DNA of 64,000 nt, taken from Triglochin maritima. Its lineage: Eukaryota > Streptophyta > Magnoliopsida > Alismatales > Juncaginaceae. Both the position numbers and the translations under genes were made by a program. The notes under the pieces were generated by a model. It saw only the letters and a list, made by a program, of their open reading frames with translations, was not told where the DNA came from and did not search any database. Location of the stretch: contig OY821786.1 of assembly GCA_963682175.1 (NCBI GenBank), positions 30,187,501 to 30,251,500 of the forward strand, in the 5' to 3' direction. Positions 13,601 through 24,385 of the stretch are shown piece after piece. Position 1 is the first letter of the stretch. Each line of letters starts with the position of its first letter.

Positions 13601-15066
13601 TAAGTCCATTTTAACCCAACAGCCAAAATATAACTTAATATTTGACTTCATTAGGAATTGACACATGAACCCAAACAATAAGAGGAAACTAACTTAGTTA
13701 GCTCAGTCGAACTTGCAGAACAAAACCAAGCCAACCTACTGGTCACAACAACATAGAAATACCACCACATTAATCTCTTAAAACTAGACTTGGCAAATGA
13801 GTTGGGGAGGGTCAAATTGATATGTTTAGACATGATTTACAAATTATTCAGGTTGAAACTGACATGTTTACAGAACAAGATTTTTTTATCATTCTGTTTA
13901 CTGAACAGGTTACACAAACCCGAACTTGATAAGATTTGTTTAACTAACATTCGTTACTTCTTAGACCTGTTGACGGAGATGTGGTACAAGACTTGTTGAG
14001 ATACCTATTCTAACATCTGCCAAGGCATAGTTAAACAAACAGAAAAAGACATTTATAGGCACCTGAATTGTAACAAAGACTACTATAAGCACCTGTGTTT
14101 GTAATGTAGATGTTTTAGGCACATATTTTACAATGAAAACTTGTTTTAAGAATTTCTTTTTAGACGGACTCAAAATGGTAAATCGAGTTAAAATGAACAC
14201 AGATGTGTTTAAGAAACACTAAATGTATCAGGTCCAAACTCGGTATTAATAGGATTGAACCGAGTAAGTGAGTTCGGTCTTCAATTGTCGGGTCTAGTGA
14301 TATATGTGACTCCTACAGATGTTTGTTCAAAGTATGTGTTGCAATTCCCAAAGCGACCCATGGAGCAATGGTAAGAAACTGCATTACGACCAAACGGTGA
14401 CCACGGAAACAAACACTTTACTCAGGCAATGGTAAGAAAAGGTTGCCTACAAATACGATTTCCCAAAACCCTGGCAAAGCAGGAGCTTTGATCACCCTTC
14501 ACCGGGGTTGCCTTTTCCTCATTGCAATTTCATATTCACGAATTTCTCGATTTCATCTTTCAGCAACAACTAACGACTAAAACTTACCACGGTTGTTTAC
14601 TTACTCCCAACTCAAATTTTCACTTCCATCGAATTTTCAAAAGAAGCAATTCAACTTTCGTTTTTTTAATCCTACATGCATTTTAAACCAACACAAAATC
14701 CACGACTCCTCTGAAATCGAGGAACGGAAGCCACCGCACCTGCGCGCCCGTCCGGGCGGCAGCATCGAGGATGGCGGCGGCGTCAAGGTAGCTAAGCCGC
14801 GGCGGCGGCGGGCCGATCCGGACAGCCTCGTCGGCGGAGCGGACGTGGATCCCATCCCGGTCGGCGTCGCTGTAGACGGCGACGGTCCGGATCCCGAGCC
14901 GCCGCGCCGTGCGCTCTATCCGGCACGCGATCTCGCCCCGGTTCGCTATCAGGATCTTCTCGATCGGCGTCGAGGAGAAGAACCGTACGGTAGGGCTAGG
15001 GTTAGGGTTTGGGAATAGTCGCCGGAGTTGGAATCTCCGGCGAAGAGTTATCGCCAAAACAGACAT
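4640..15066 (-). CDS. MCCA: 3-methylcrotonyl-CoA carboxylase alpha (biotin carboxylase) subunit, mitochondrial
   Basis: MCCA carries out ATP-dependent carboxylation of biotin and bears the biotin that passes CO2 to 3-methylcrotonyl-CoA in mitochondrial leucine breakdown. Fifteen exons, all with GT-AG introns: 15066-14740, 12061-11940, 11833-11686, 10599-10462, 10117-10022, 9946-9887, 9682-9590, 8287-8176, 7282-7178, 7102-6966, 6828-6597, 6501-6335, 5361-5245, 5089-4847, 4741-4640. Phases join cleanly to 2,199 bp (732 aa), close to the family length of about 734. In order: Arg-rich transit peptide (about 1-34), biotin-carboxylase N-domain from [19 protein letters not shown]-grasp glycine loop HGGGGKGMR (near 194-202), [17 protein letters not shown] (about 260-276), signature [14 protein letters not shown] (322-335), biotin domain [13 protein letters not shown], and biotinyl Lys about 697 in ESMKME (Ser where Ala is usual). 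Exon 1 is GC-rich, unlike the rest. No lesion was seen. Exon edges are inferred from family alignment and splice sites. Confidence 0.95.
8519..9452 (+). mobile_element. Deleted hAT transposon inside MCCA intron 7
   Basis: The element is 934 bp long and begins CAGGGGAGGATGCA. Its right end, read inward, is CAGTGGTGGATCTAGAATTT, a hAT-type imperfect TIR. Flanks are GTTATAGT (8511-8518) and ATTATAGT (9453-9460), an 8-bp TSD with one mismatch. Two remnant plus-strand frames (8598-8891 and 8922-9287) encode the C-terminal part of a ZMYM1/TTF-type hAT transposase. The second contains the dimerisation-region pattern [19 protein letters not shown] followed by [15 protein letters not shown]. The catalytic core has been deleted, so the copy is non-autonomous. 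It lies opposite to MCCA, between the exons coding EMNTRLQ and VEHPVTE, and is removed with the intron. Confidence 0.88.
13225..13400. mobile_element. hAT-type MITE in MCCA intron 1
   Basis: The 176-bp element starts TAGGGGTAAAAAC and ends GACAACCCTA. The flanks ACATTGTG (13217-13224) and ACATTGCG (13401-13408) form an 8-bp TSD with one mismatch. The interior has repeated GAGTCGAG/GAGTTGAG words. It has no coding capacity. Confidence 0.82.
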
Positions 15067-15130
15067 TTTTTCTTGTTCTTATTTTATTTTTTAAAAATAA
15101 AGTGGGAGTGGGAAGTGAGAACTGAGAAGG

Positions 15131-15140
15131 GTATTTATAG
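15131..15140 (-). promoter_or_regulatory. Probable MCCA TATA box
   Basis: On the minus strand this reads CTATAAATAC, about 65 bp upstream of the MCCA start codon at 15066, leaving room for a short 5' UTR of roughly 30-40 nt. Position and sequence fit a core promoter; the transcription start was not observed. Confidence 0.55.
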
Positions 15141-16699
15141 GAGTTTGAAGAGGTCAAGTTTAGTCTCAAATTAGTTATAATTATAATGATAAATATATTA
15201 CTGTTATCTCAGAGAAAAATATTAAACTTCCCCAAAAATAATAAATATAAGGTTGAACTTAGGTCATGTAGTCGGATTTATTAAGGATGTTCCAAAAATA
15301 ATTGAAAATTCATTATTTTGTTGTAGGGTTTATTAAGTATTTTACCTATAAGTGGTTAAATAGATATTCGTTTAGTAGACTAATCAGGCAAAATCTCGTA
15401 TACATAGTTTTGGTATATGAAAATATTGAAGGGAGTCGAAATCTTAAGGGATCAAAAATTGAGGGGTCGAAATCCAAAAAAACAAATTAAAATAGATGAA
15501 ATATCAAAATTCAATGCTCAAAATACAAAGCGATCAAAAGTCTAAAAGGGTGGTCTGACCCGCATACTACAATGTGGCACCGATATTGATGATTAATTGA
15601 GTTTCGTAACAACCAGCCACATTGTAGATTATAAAATAAAATACTCATAGAAATTCTTTAAAATAAAATGTTGAATCTTGTTAAACTATTTTTTGAAAAT
15701 TTTTACCAACTTTTATTCTTGATTAATTCATGTCAGATTTAATCTACAAAGAATTCCCTTGTTACATAGAAAAAATTGTACCACTTTAAATTTAGTCTCT
15801 TATCTTTCACTATTCCGCATATTAGATAAAATGATCTTTTCAGATATCAACTTCGTAATTTGTTAACCACATGAGATTTCAACTACTTAAATATTTTTTG
15901 AATACTAAAAATAAAATAAGTAGATTAGATTTTATATAATTAGTCTAGTGCAAAAATATCTATTTACTCACTTATGAATAAAATTCCTAATCACACTTCC
16001 ATTTCAACCCAAACCAGTGATTTCTCAATTACTTTTAGATAGACTTTTTTAATACCCTAAAATATTTATTTTTAATTTAAAATACTCTAACATATTGGAA
16101 CATAAGATAAGTACTGATCATCTAACTGTGCCACGTGGGCATAGCAAGGGGTGATGGGTGTGAGAGTCGTACACGCAAGTGGGGCCGTTGTGGGCTTGTG
16201 GTGTGAGTTAGTGTGGAGTGGAACGCGAGATGGACGGGGCTGATGTGGTGATTTGGACGGTAGGGATTTGTTTTGGGAATGGATAAGAGTTGTGTGTTGT
16301 TGGACCTGACGTGGAGATTCTTGGGGATTGATGTTTGGTGGGCACAAACAAATAATTAAGAAAAAATATTATTTTCTTAAAAGCACGTAGATATTAGGGT
16401 TGTGTTTGGATGTTTGGAAGCGAGAAGTCTCCGTTGTAGTAGTTCTCTTCCCTTCATGGATGAAACACGGTTTCTCGAGTAGAGCTAGAAAAAGTTCTGA
16501 GCTGGTAAGAGTGTTTCTGCATCCCAAAAAATATCATGTCGGTTTGAAACACCGAACTGCACATCCTCTCATTGTTTAAAAAAGACAAACTCATATGTTA
16601 AAAAACACAAAATCATATAATAAAAATGACAAAACTATAGATTAAAAAGGACAAACTCATATATTACAACGGATAAGTTCATATTTTAAAATGACAAAC
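15141..16699. other. MCCA upstream region, no gene recognised
   Basis: The stretch is AT-rich and has no supported ORF. A G-box-like CCACGTGG lies at 16131-16138 in a more GC-rich patch (about 16125-16350). From about 16575 to 16705 there are several imperfect copies of a roughly 25-bp unit built on GACAAACTCATAT. The far end of the old MULE may lie here, but no terminus is certain. Confidence 0.4.
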
Positions 16700-17006
16700 T
16701 CATATGTAAGATCGTGTGGGTCGCTAATTCTAATCACTTTTATCCCTAATTACCTACTTGTTTAACGATCAAAAATATGCGCAGCGGAATTTAAACAAAC
16801 AAGTAAGTAAGGAAGGAAAATGCAAACCACAAGGAACACGGGGGTTTTTACAGAGGTTCGGCCTCCCGCCTACGTCCTCTCTTGCAAGCTCCGCTCGACA
16901 CTTCGAGCTCCGCTCGCGTCTTCACTAACCACTCCCCGTTCCGGGCCGGGAGAGAACGCATTTACAAGTCTTCAAGCTCTTGAACAACCCTCGTCGAGTT
17001 TGGCTC

Positions 17007-17442
17007 TGTAGGATTTCGTGTCCATATGTATGTATATATTTTAAAATTTTAATATAACATACAAGATCGATTTTCATATTTTCAGCAATTTTATGTACAT
17101 CTATTTGTGTTTTATTCTAATAACATGCAATCCTACATTTATTAAAATAAATCACAAAGGAGAATCATACCTAAAGGTTCTCTAAAATCTTTTGATGATC
17201 CGGAGTCGCGTTGCACGTTGTGTTTGTAGGATTTCGTGTCCCCATGTATGTATATATTTTTAAAATTTTAATACATCAGACAAGATCATTTTCATATTTT
17301 CAGCAATTTTATGTACATCTATTTGTGTTTTATTCTAATAACATGCAACCTACATTTATTAAAATAATCCACAAGGATAGAATCATACCTAAAGGTTCTC
17401 TAAAACCTTTTTGATGATCCGGAGTCGCGTTGCACGTTGTGT
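17007..17442. repeat. Tandem duplication, 218-bp period, at the 3' end of LTR A
   Basis: Two copies start TGTAGGATTTCGTGTCC at 17007 and 17225 and end near GCACGTTGTGT. They differ by a handful of bases and small indels. Each copy carries its own LTR-like TGTAGG (minus strand CCTACA) end, so the LTR terminus itself has been duplicated. Confidence 0.8.
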
Positions 17443-17673
17443 CGCCCATGGAATTGCCTCCGAGTGTTCACCAAACTCTAAACAGTTAGAGAGAAAGGAG
17501 CTAGTCAATCAATCTCTAACAAGGTTTAGAATCAAGTTAATAACCCCTCTTTAAGTCTCCTAAGATTCTAATCTCCAAACTTAATTTTACTAAGAGAAAT
17601 TTCGTGGTGATTAGGGAGAGATTAATGAGAGAAAGATTTTGCATTAGTCTTAAAACAAGTAGGAATAGGTGCC

Positions 17674-17681
17674 CTTTTATA
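17674..17681 (-). promoter_or_regulatory. TATA box of solo LTR A
   Basis: The minus strand reads TATAAAAG within CCTATAAAAGGGC. It lies about 180 bp downstream of the nearest member of the palindrome array and defines the likely U3/R boundary. Confidence 0.6.
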
Positions 17682-17860
17682 GGCTCCTAAAACATCCTTA
17701 TCAAGAGCTATTATTTAGCCATGATTTCTTGTTTTTCTCTCCTAAAATTAATCTCTAAATTCCACATAATCACCCACAAAAAACGTTTTAATTAAATCTG
17801 GAATTATTCCACCCATGATTTAATTAATCTCTTAATAGTTCACGTAGAATCGTTCTTTTT

Positions 17861-18226
17861 CGGTAGACCGGGTATTATTCGGTCAATCGAACCATTCGGT
17901 TATAACACGTGTTCGGTGCACCGTGAGCTAGACGGTCGACCGAATCTGTATGAGAAAAATTCCCTAGAATAATTCGGACGAACCACGTCTTGTAATCGGT
18001 TTACCTTTAACCCACCAAAATCGCTCCTGGAACATAGTCATCGGATAACCGGGTCACCTTCGGTCTACCGAAAATACTTCTCGGTTGACCGTTTCCAATC
18101 GGTTAACCGAACCCGATTGTCCAGGCACTCTGGTCAATCTCGGTCAACCAATTGCGCTTACCCGTTCCTTATTCGGTTAACCGATCTGAAGATGCCCCGG
18201 TCGACCGAACCATGAACGGTTCACCG
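17861..18226. promoter_or_regulatory. CGGT-N2-ACCG palindrome array in U3 of LTR A
   Basis: At least nine decamers of the form CGGTNNACCG lie within 366 bp: 17861 (CGGTAGACCG), 17914 (CGGTGCACCG), 17933 (CGGTCGACCG), 18061 (CGGTCTACCG), 18082 (CGGTTGACCG), 18100 and 18174 (CGGTTAACCG), 18198 (CGGTCGACCG) and 18217 (CGGTTCACCG), plus near matches at 18042 and 18141. The outer CGGT/ACCG halves are conserved and the centre varies. Confidence 0.8.
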
Positions 18227-19650
18227 TGTTTGACCCCGATTTTACCTTTATCAAATTTTGGATTTATTTCCAACAAAATTTGATCTTTTGGGTTTTTAGC
18301 AATTCACATCCTATATATATTATCATATGTAATATTAAATTATTACACCCCATAATATATACCTCATATGAATTTATTATGATTCTAATTATGTTAATTT
18401 TCATAACATATTGATTTTAATTAATTCAACACATGTGTCCTATTTTCACATGAAACCCGACACATCATATGAACTTAAAATCAACCTCTTGTTTCCCAGT
18501 TTTGTGGTGTGACTTATAGGAGAATCTAAGCCAAATTGGCAGCGACATTAAACACTTAATATCTAGACTATAAGCGGTATCTAGCTACACATTATAGTCA
18601 CCCAATTAGCATAGATGTCTTTGTTCAACCCGAACCAAAACATGATCCATTTAGTGATGTAAGTGCACCACTTGTGTCTGTCCCTTGCCTCATGATATTA
18701 AGAATATATACAAAGTAGAAATGTGTCACCTTTGTATTATATTCATTTCTTGATCTCTTTAAGCTAATTATAATTATGTGACTTAACTCAAGTCACATTG
18801 TGCACATTATAATTTTGCTTTATCAAGGGGCCCACTAATATCATCACTCAATTAAGATGGGCAATGATAATCGTTTGACTAGCTATCTTTAACAACACAA
18901 GTCATGTTCAACCAACTATTGCCATTATCACTACACTCATTGGTAACTTTTGACAATAATCAAATTAAGCACTTCTTGAGTGAAAAGATATAAGTCTCAT
19001 ATCTTAGGATCCAAGACACAGTAAAAAAACGTTAATGACACGAAACACAATTCCATAATGTTTTACTTGTTAGGTCTATTCAATATATAAAAGTAATCTT
19101 TTCCTCTTTTATATACTCGTGTCGTCAATTATTTGTAGAGCTACAACAATCGATAACCAGCACGACAATCTTATCTCGGTAATTAATGTTCCATGTTAAC
19201 TATCATGATTGTGAATAACTTTTGATTTATGTAAACCATTATCTTTTAGAGCTCTACGGTTAATGACCAAGTGACTCTTCCTTAACACTTCCAAAAGACG
19301 AATATTATAATCAAGGAACAAAATGTTTGTACATTCAATTCATAATAATTGACATATAAAAGTAAAACTTTTAGAACACATTCCTTTCAGGCTCCTCCTC
19401 TCACAATCCGAGAGGATCACTTCGGGCTCTCACCGAAGTCTATACTCGTGTCTTGGGATTTCACCAAGACCCTTGCTTCCTTTGCACAGCAAATGAGTGG
19501 AAAACACTCTCTAAACTTGAGCATACTTGAGTAGGATTGGATTTATGACTAAAGTGTGGAAGGTTTGAGGCTTAGAGTGTTTGGATCTTCTCTCTAATGT
19601 ATTGGACAAATAGTAGTGGGAGAGTTGTGTTAAAATGTGTTTTACAACTC

Positions 19651-19660
19651 TATTTATAAG
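19651..19660 (-). promoter_or_regulatory. TATA box of solo LTR B
   Basis: The minus strand reads CTTATAAATA, about 90 bp downstream of the nearest palindrome of the LTR B array and about 960 bp from the LTR start. Confidence 0.6.
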
Positions 19661-19752
19661 CATCAGAGAGAATAGCCGTTGGGGTTGATTGGGTGTAAGT
19701 TGGTGTCATATACACAAAATAGAAACTCACAGGACCCAATTTTGGATGAGTT

Positions 19753-20244
19753 CGGTCTACCAGATCGTGTTGAACGGTCGACCGTTAGGCAGTTTTGAAC
19801 TCATTTCGGTTGATCGATTAAGGAACGGTCGACCGCTCAACGCTAAGACTTAGGTACACTTAAGTGATCGGTCGAACACCGAATAGGGTTCGGTCGACCG
19901 AATCACACCAGGCATTTTGGGGTTGACAAACAATGTTCTATTCGGTCGACCAAACCAAGGTCTAACGGTCGACCGAATTCCAACAGGAAGTTCGGGTTTG
20001 TCAAGAGACAGATATTCAGTCGACCGAACAAGCTCCTCGGTCGACCGATACAAGAAATGTATTTGGGGTATTTTTGGTTTAATACGAATACGACCGTTGG
20101 ATATATACGACAAATCAAACGGTCATGTGACACGTATGATCGGTCGAACAAAGATGTTGAAACGGTCGACCGGTGTTAACACTTAATCCTATAACAAAAT
20201 TAACAACCCGATCGGTCAAACGAAGAACTCGTTTCGGTCGACCG
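19753..20244. promoter_or_regulatory. CGGTCGACCG palindrome array in U3 of LTR B
   Basis: Seven perfect CGGTCGACCG decamers start at 19775, 19826, 19891, 19966, 20038, 20163 and 20235. Diverged versions occur at 19753, 19807, 19869, 19943, 20017, 20141 and 20213. All lie between the LTR start and its TATA box. The intervening DNA is not repetitive, so this is an array of sites rather than a simple tandem repeat. Confidence 0.85.
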
Positions 20245-20627
20245 ATTTGGTCCAGATAGTTCAGGTAAGGTTAAGTGTTTTCCGGTTCTAGTTTGAGTGA
20301 TCTATTGAAATCCAAATGTTATGAAATTTCGTGTGTGACTTCTCTAAGGAACCTAGTGTGTGTTTAAGTTGATTTTAGCTCAAGTATGCTCAATTACACA
20401 AAGTTCCTAAGACTCAAAGAAATACAAAATACATGTCTTCAATTGAGTTTGATTACATGTCTTGACTTGATTTCCTTTCTTCCTTGAGTCTTGATCACCT
20501 GTAGAGGTTAGCACAAAACAATATGTATGCAGTGCAACATGTGTGCTACTCTACATGATTACAATTAAGATTAAGTTGATTAAATCATCAAAACATAGAT
20601 TAAGGCCAAAAAACCAACATCACATAC

Positions 20628-21092
20628 CGGCAAATCGTCTACCCGCAATCCTGTAATTAATGAAATGTCACGCAAGCTGCAAGTGGTTTCACCATGTCGC
20701 AGGTGAACGGAATGAGTCTCTGGTCTCCAATGCTCCAGCATCGCTCCTAACAAGGTATGGTCTAATTGTACTCGGCCTAACTGAGTGACCGTGTCGAAGC
20801 CTGCCAGTTCTAGTAGAAACCACATCCTCTCATCAATGATCTGCCAATCGTTGAGTTTGGCTCAATGCTCAACGCATTTTACGCATTCGACATCTTTCTG
20901 CATAAAATAAGATAAATGTTAGAATATTAATACGTAAGTACAAATATTGCTTGAAAGTAGTAAAATTCTTACGAAATACTTCAACAAGTCGGACTTGTGG
21001 TCGGCCTGCAAAACCAACACTGATCTGTCCACCGGACCCTGTGAAGTGTAACTACCTCTAACTGAATCATCACTGGATCCACTGAACCCCAT
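20628..21092 (-). pseudogene. Plant mobile domain (PMD) gene of the MULE, truncated
   Basis: Exon 1 (21092-20973, 40 codons) starts MGFSGSSDDS and contains GPVDRSVLVLQADHKSDLL, a typical N-terminus of PMD (MAIN-like/aminotransferase-like) proteins. A GTAAGA...CAG intron leads to exon 2 from 20897, which carries AKLNDWQIIDERMWFLLELA, then HWRPETHSVHLRHGE and SLRDISLITGLRVDDLP, the hallmark PMD block. Exon 2 ends at 20628 before a GTATGT donor. A TGA at 20864-20862 interrupts exon 2 and looks like a CGA-to-TGA change. Everything downstream is lost beyond solo LTR B. PMD genes are often carried by MULEs, and this one lies directly downstream of the transposase on the same strand. Confidence 0.78.
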
Positions 21093-21381
21093 CTGTACGT
21101 AACATGCTCAATATTAGAAAACATTCAAGTGTTGCAAATCAAATGTTACAAATCAAATATTAGAAAACAAATCAAGTGTTGCAAATCAAATTTTGCAAAT
21201 CAAATATTAAAAGTGTTGCAAATCCAGTCATCTTACACCATATCAATTCAACTCTTACATTTAATCAACTCTTAACAACCATTCAAGTCTTACATTTAAT
21301 CAAATCTTAACAACCATTTAAGTCTTACATTTATCTGAAGTCCTACATAATAGTAACATAGACATTTTTGAAACAATTTCA

Positions 21382-21628
21382 CTATATAGGTTCCTTGCAT
21401 CGTTTTCTATTATTCCCTAAACCACTGCATCTCCCACACCTTACCCTTCTTCCAGAGTGTTCCTCCATCTCGTTTCGGATTCACGTTGATTTTGGTCGAC
21501 CGAGAGGTCTTTTGGTTTGGGGAGACTTCATTGTGATGTTGTCACGATCTGACCAATACCTTACATCAGGAATTGGGATAAATATCGGTATGTACGCTTG
21601 TCTATACATTTGAATCTCATAATACAGG
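21382..21628 (-). pseudogene. MULE transposase, C-terminal zinc-knuckle fragment
   Basis: Read from 21628 downward the frame gives an Ile-Pro-rich stretch ending PDVRYWSD, then KRPLGRPKST, then CGRCSGLGNNRKRC, and ends at a TAG (21384-21382). Such a proline/arginine linker (RPxGRPK) followed by a CCHC knuckle is the usual C-terminus of plant Mutator-like transposases. The knuckle His is replaced by Asn, and a TGA at 21483-21481 interrupts the frame. Its upstream continuation is at 53768-53989, on the other side of the inserted Gypsy element: joining the two at the ACAGG duplication gives one open frame. Confidence 0.82.
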
Positions 21629-22064
21629 TGTTGACACCAAAAAATTCACTATTTTTATTTTATTTTGTAAAGTCTTGATTTATCGAATTGACAAAATGAT
21701 GACTATCTTGTTGATTAGAGAAGGTTAGAAGTCTCCTAATTAGAAGTGATGGCCTCATCACGTTACTTTTAACACATGCAAAATCTCTTCATCGATCCTA
21801 TGTCATGGCCTCATAATTGGAAAGGAATGACTTGAAGGGGCATAATGAAATTTAACCAACAAACAAAATACAAGGTAATGAATAAGGAAACATACATATG
21901 CATGTATACGTGATGGTGTTTTCCTCATCTACCTAACCACGTCAACCCCATCATCTCAACCTTACTTCTAATCCAACTACCATGACCATGCACTACACAT
22001 ATCAAACCCAAACCAACTCCCACGATCACACACGATGCTCATCCACTCCCTCATCTCAATCCAC

Positions 22065-22072
22065 TATAAATA
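22065..22072 (+). promoter_or_regulatory. TATA box of the Tat-like LTR
   Basis: TATAAATA within CCACTATAAATACCC; the same sequence is at 38645-38652 in the 3' LTR. Transcription from here would give a leader of roughly 3.7 kb before the first ORF start at 25882. Confidence 0.65.
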
Positions 22073-22392
22073 CCCTTCATTTGCTTCGGTTCAGGGGTTG
22101 GTGAGTTTTACACGAATTCAATAGAATACACATACCAAAAAAAAGGGAGGGAGGAGAATACCACGACAATTCCATACACAATTCCAGGACAATAGAATAC
22201 ACATACCAAAAAAAAGGGAAGAAGAAAAAAAAAAGAGAAGGTGAAGGAGGAGATAGTGTGGCGATTTCGGCTTCATCGATTACAACTCCGGTTTCGTGGA
22301 CTCCGGCTTCATTAAAAGTTCGCATCAACTCCGGCAAGGTGCAACATTAGCGCCGGTGATAGTTTCACCATAAAAATAAAAGGAAAAAAAAG

Positions 22393-22670
22393 TCATTCCG
22401 GCCACTATCCTATTTAGAAATGAACGGTCTCCGGTTGGCTTCTAAAATCACGTCATTCCGGCCACTGTCCTATTTAAAAAAGATTGGTCTCCGGTTTGAT
22501 CGTTTACATTTTAATAGAATAAAAAAAAAGTCATTCCGGCCACTGTCCTATTTAGAAAGGAACGATCTCCGGTTGACTTCGAAAACCACGTCATTCCGGT
22601 CACTGTCCTATTTAAAAAGGATTGGTCTCCGGTTTGGTCGTTTCTATTTTAACAAATAAAATAAAAGGAC
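22393..22670. repeat. Tandem repeats built on GTCATTCCGGCCACTGTCC
   Basis: Four units start GTCATTCCGG at about 22394, 22453, 22530 and 22590. They alternate between a version with GGTTGGCTTC/GGTTGACTTC and one with GGTTTGATCG/GGTTTGGTCG, so the array is a doubled pair of about 137 bp. The matching array in the 3' LTR is at about 38973-39250. Confidence 0.8.
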
Positions 22671-24164
22671 GCCGGAAGGCTGCCAAAATTTAACTAGAAA
22701 ACAATAAATACTCGAACATGATAAGAATGGTGGCTCCATATGTTTGACAAAAATTAATTAGCCTATGAAGCCATGGTTCTTATCCTTGAATTGGGTGTCA
22801 AACTGTTATCAGAATGCCACATGATTGGAATCATGTTAAAATAATATCATGATTGTAATTGTCTTGGATACACAGTAAATAGAAATTCCAAATTACTTGT
22901 CGATCGTCCCAAACTCTAGACTAATTCTGAACGATGAAAAAAGAAACAGTAATCGAATGAAGCTAAAATTGACCCACGCCAATAAGTCACAAAGCCAGAA
23001 TAAAGGAGATCGAAGAATGCAATTGATATTTTAGGATATAATACTAATTAGATGGTGTAATTTGAGATGAACCGATTACAAAAATCTAAAGGGAGAACAT
23101 TCTCTAGCCGGTGATATGTAAAGACCATCACGATAAAAAGAGAGGACATGTTCGTAAAACACATGTTCTTGGTTTCCAAAAATACGTGAATTGAATTATC
23201 ACGATCAATAGAAAATCTTAATCCAAACTAATGATCACAAGGCTTTCAAGCTACGGTTTGGTCTATGTATAAAACTCATGAACCTCCTGTCAATTTTTTA
23301 GAGCCAATCAAAAGGTGTCTCAGCATAATTGACACAAGCATTATCTTGCTTTGATTGACAGTTTGATTATATTCGTATAACCAACAATATATGTATATAT
23401 AACTTGATTCAATCAAATTCATCCAGATGTATCCCCGTGCATAGCAATAACGTTCACGTGCATATAGATATAAATTCTGCATATTAACCCTATGAAAGGA
23501 ATAAATAAAGGAATTCGGTGGTTATGCTCTAATACACTATCAATTTGCTCAATAGGCTTAGACAAATCACAAATGATACTCTAATTGCGGTAAATCACAA
23601 ATCCACCCCAAATATAGATAAATCGCAACAATATATAAATTACGTCAATTGATTTGCAAAAAAAAATCAATCAATCCTAAAATACCAATAATTCCCCTAA
23701 GTCGTGCTATTTCAAATCCACCCATAAATATGGATAAATTACAACAATACGTGAGTCCTACTATTTGATTTGCAAAAAAAAATCAATCTCAAAATACAAA
23801 TAGTCCACCTAAATGGACAAAATCACCAATCCATCCCTAAATGTGGATAAATTGCAATGATATATAAGTTGTACCATTAATTTACATATTGACCCAAAGT
23901 TGTAAATTGATCTTAAAATATAAATAATCCCCTTAAATTGACAAATTACAAAGCCACCCATACATATGGATAAATTACAACAATATATAAATTGCATCAA
24001 TTGATTTGCAAAATCAATCTTAAATTCCAAATAGTCGCCTTAAATAACAAATCCATCCCTAACTGTGGATAAATTGCAAAATCAATCTTTAAAGTTGTAA
24101 AATATGTCAACCAACCTAAAAATTCGAAAACAAACATAAAACATACATATTGACTGCTCCAATA

Positions 24165-24314
24165 ATAAGAGAGGATGCACGCCAAACTTGATCTTGGGTT
24201 CCCTCTCTCTTATCGTTGAAGTGGTCAGAAATTAAAATACGGACTACCTTAGTCGTAAGCGAGGATGCACGCCAAGCATGATCTTGGGTTCCCTCTCTCT
24301 TACAGCGATGTAGT
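24165..24314 (+). other. Covarying hairpin motif, LTR copies 1 and 2
   Basis: Copy 1 pairs ATAAGAGAG (24165-24173) with CTCTCTTAT (24205-24213). Copy 2 pairs GTAAGCGAG (24255-24263) with CTCTCTTAC (24295-24303), plus an outer ACTAC (24243) with GTAGT (24310). Both enclose the same internal-loop bases, GATGCACG on one side and GTTCCCT on the other, and an inner stem (CCAA/TTGG in copy 1, CCAAG/CTTGG in copy 2). The outer stems differ in sequence but keep pairing. Identical copies are at 40745-40793 and 40823-40894 in the 3' LTR. Confidence 0.75.
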
Positions 24315-24385
24315 CTCCATTTAACAAACAAATGAACAAACTCAAATACAAAATAAACACATACATATAAAATCCCTCCGGGTCA

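Larger units (their letters stand above)
17007..19389 (-). mobile_element. Solo LTR 'A' nested in LTR 'B'
   Basis: The 2,383-bp unit is flanked on both sides by GGCTC (17002-17006 and 19390-19394), a perfect 5-bp TSD. On the minus strand it begins TGAAAGGAATGTG and ends CGAAATCCTACA, so it has TG...CA ends. Removing it joins the two halves of the LTR B R/U5 region. It contains a CGGT-N2-ACCG palindrome array (17861-18226), a TATA box (17674-17681) and a duplicated terminal segment (17007-17442). No gag or pol sequence is present. The lineage is uncertain. Confidence 0.72.
16705..20619 (-). mobile_element. Solo LTR 'B' (probable Ty1-copia type), interrupted by LTR 'A'
   Basis: Read on the minus strand the LTR begins TGTTGGTTTTTTGGCC at 20619 and ends CGATCTTACA at 16705. 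Flanks are TCATA (16700-16704) and TCACA (20620-20624), a 5-bp TSD with one mismatch. Removing solo LTR A and one of its TSD copies leaves about 1.53 kb. It has a TATA box at 19651-19660, a palindrome array upstream of it (19753-20244), and a GC-rich R/U5 region (16850-17000 and 19390-19520) of the 'GGACGTAGGCGGGAGGCCGA' type seen in plant copia LTRs. No second LTR or coding region is present, so a solo LTR left by recombination is the simplest reading. It sits immediately after the GTATGTGA donor of PMD exon 2. Confidence 0.6.

Noticed and set aside
14593..15018. Plus-strand 141-aa GC-rich frame
   Set aside because: It is antisense to MCCA exon 1, whose GC-rich codons keep the opposite strand open.
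16087..16347. Minus-strand 86-aa frame rich in His, Thr and Pro
   Set aside because: Composition follows a GC-rich patch; no start context or domain, so not taken as the missing PMD 3' part.
19850..20151. Overlapping frames on both strands rich in Arg-Ser-Thr and Gly-Arg-Pro
   Set aside because: They are created by the CGGTCGACCG palindromes, which have no stop codons in several frames; this is the U3 of a solo LTR.
22077..22337. Minus-strand 86-aa frame present in both LTRs (also 38657-38917)
   Set aside because: It overlaps the LTR TATA/R region in antisense, contains low-complexity Phe/Pro-rich residues and has no family match; its double occurrence only reflects the LTR pair.
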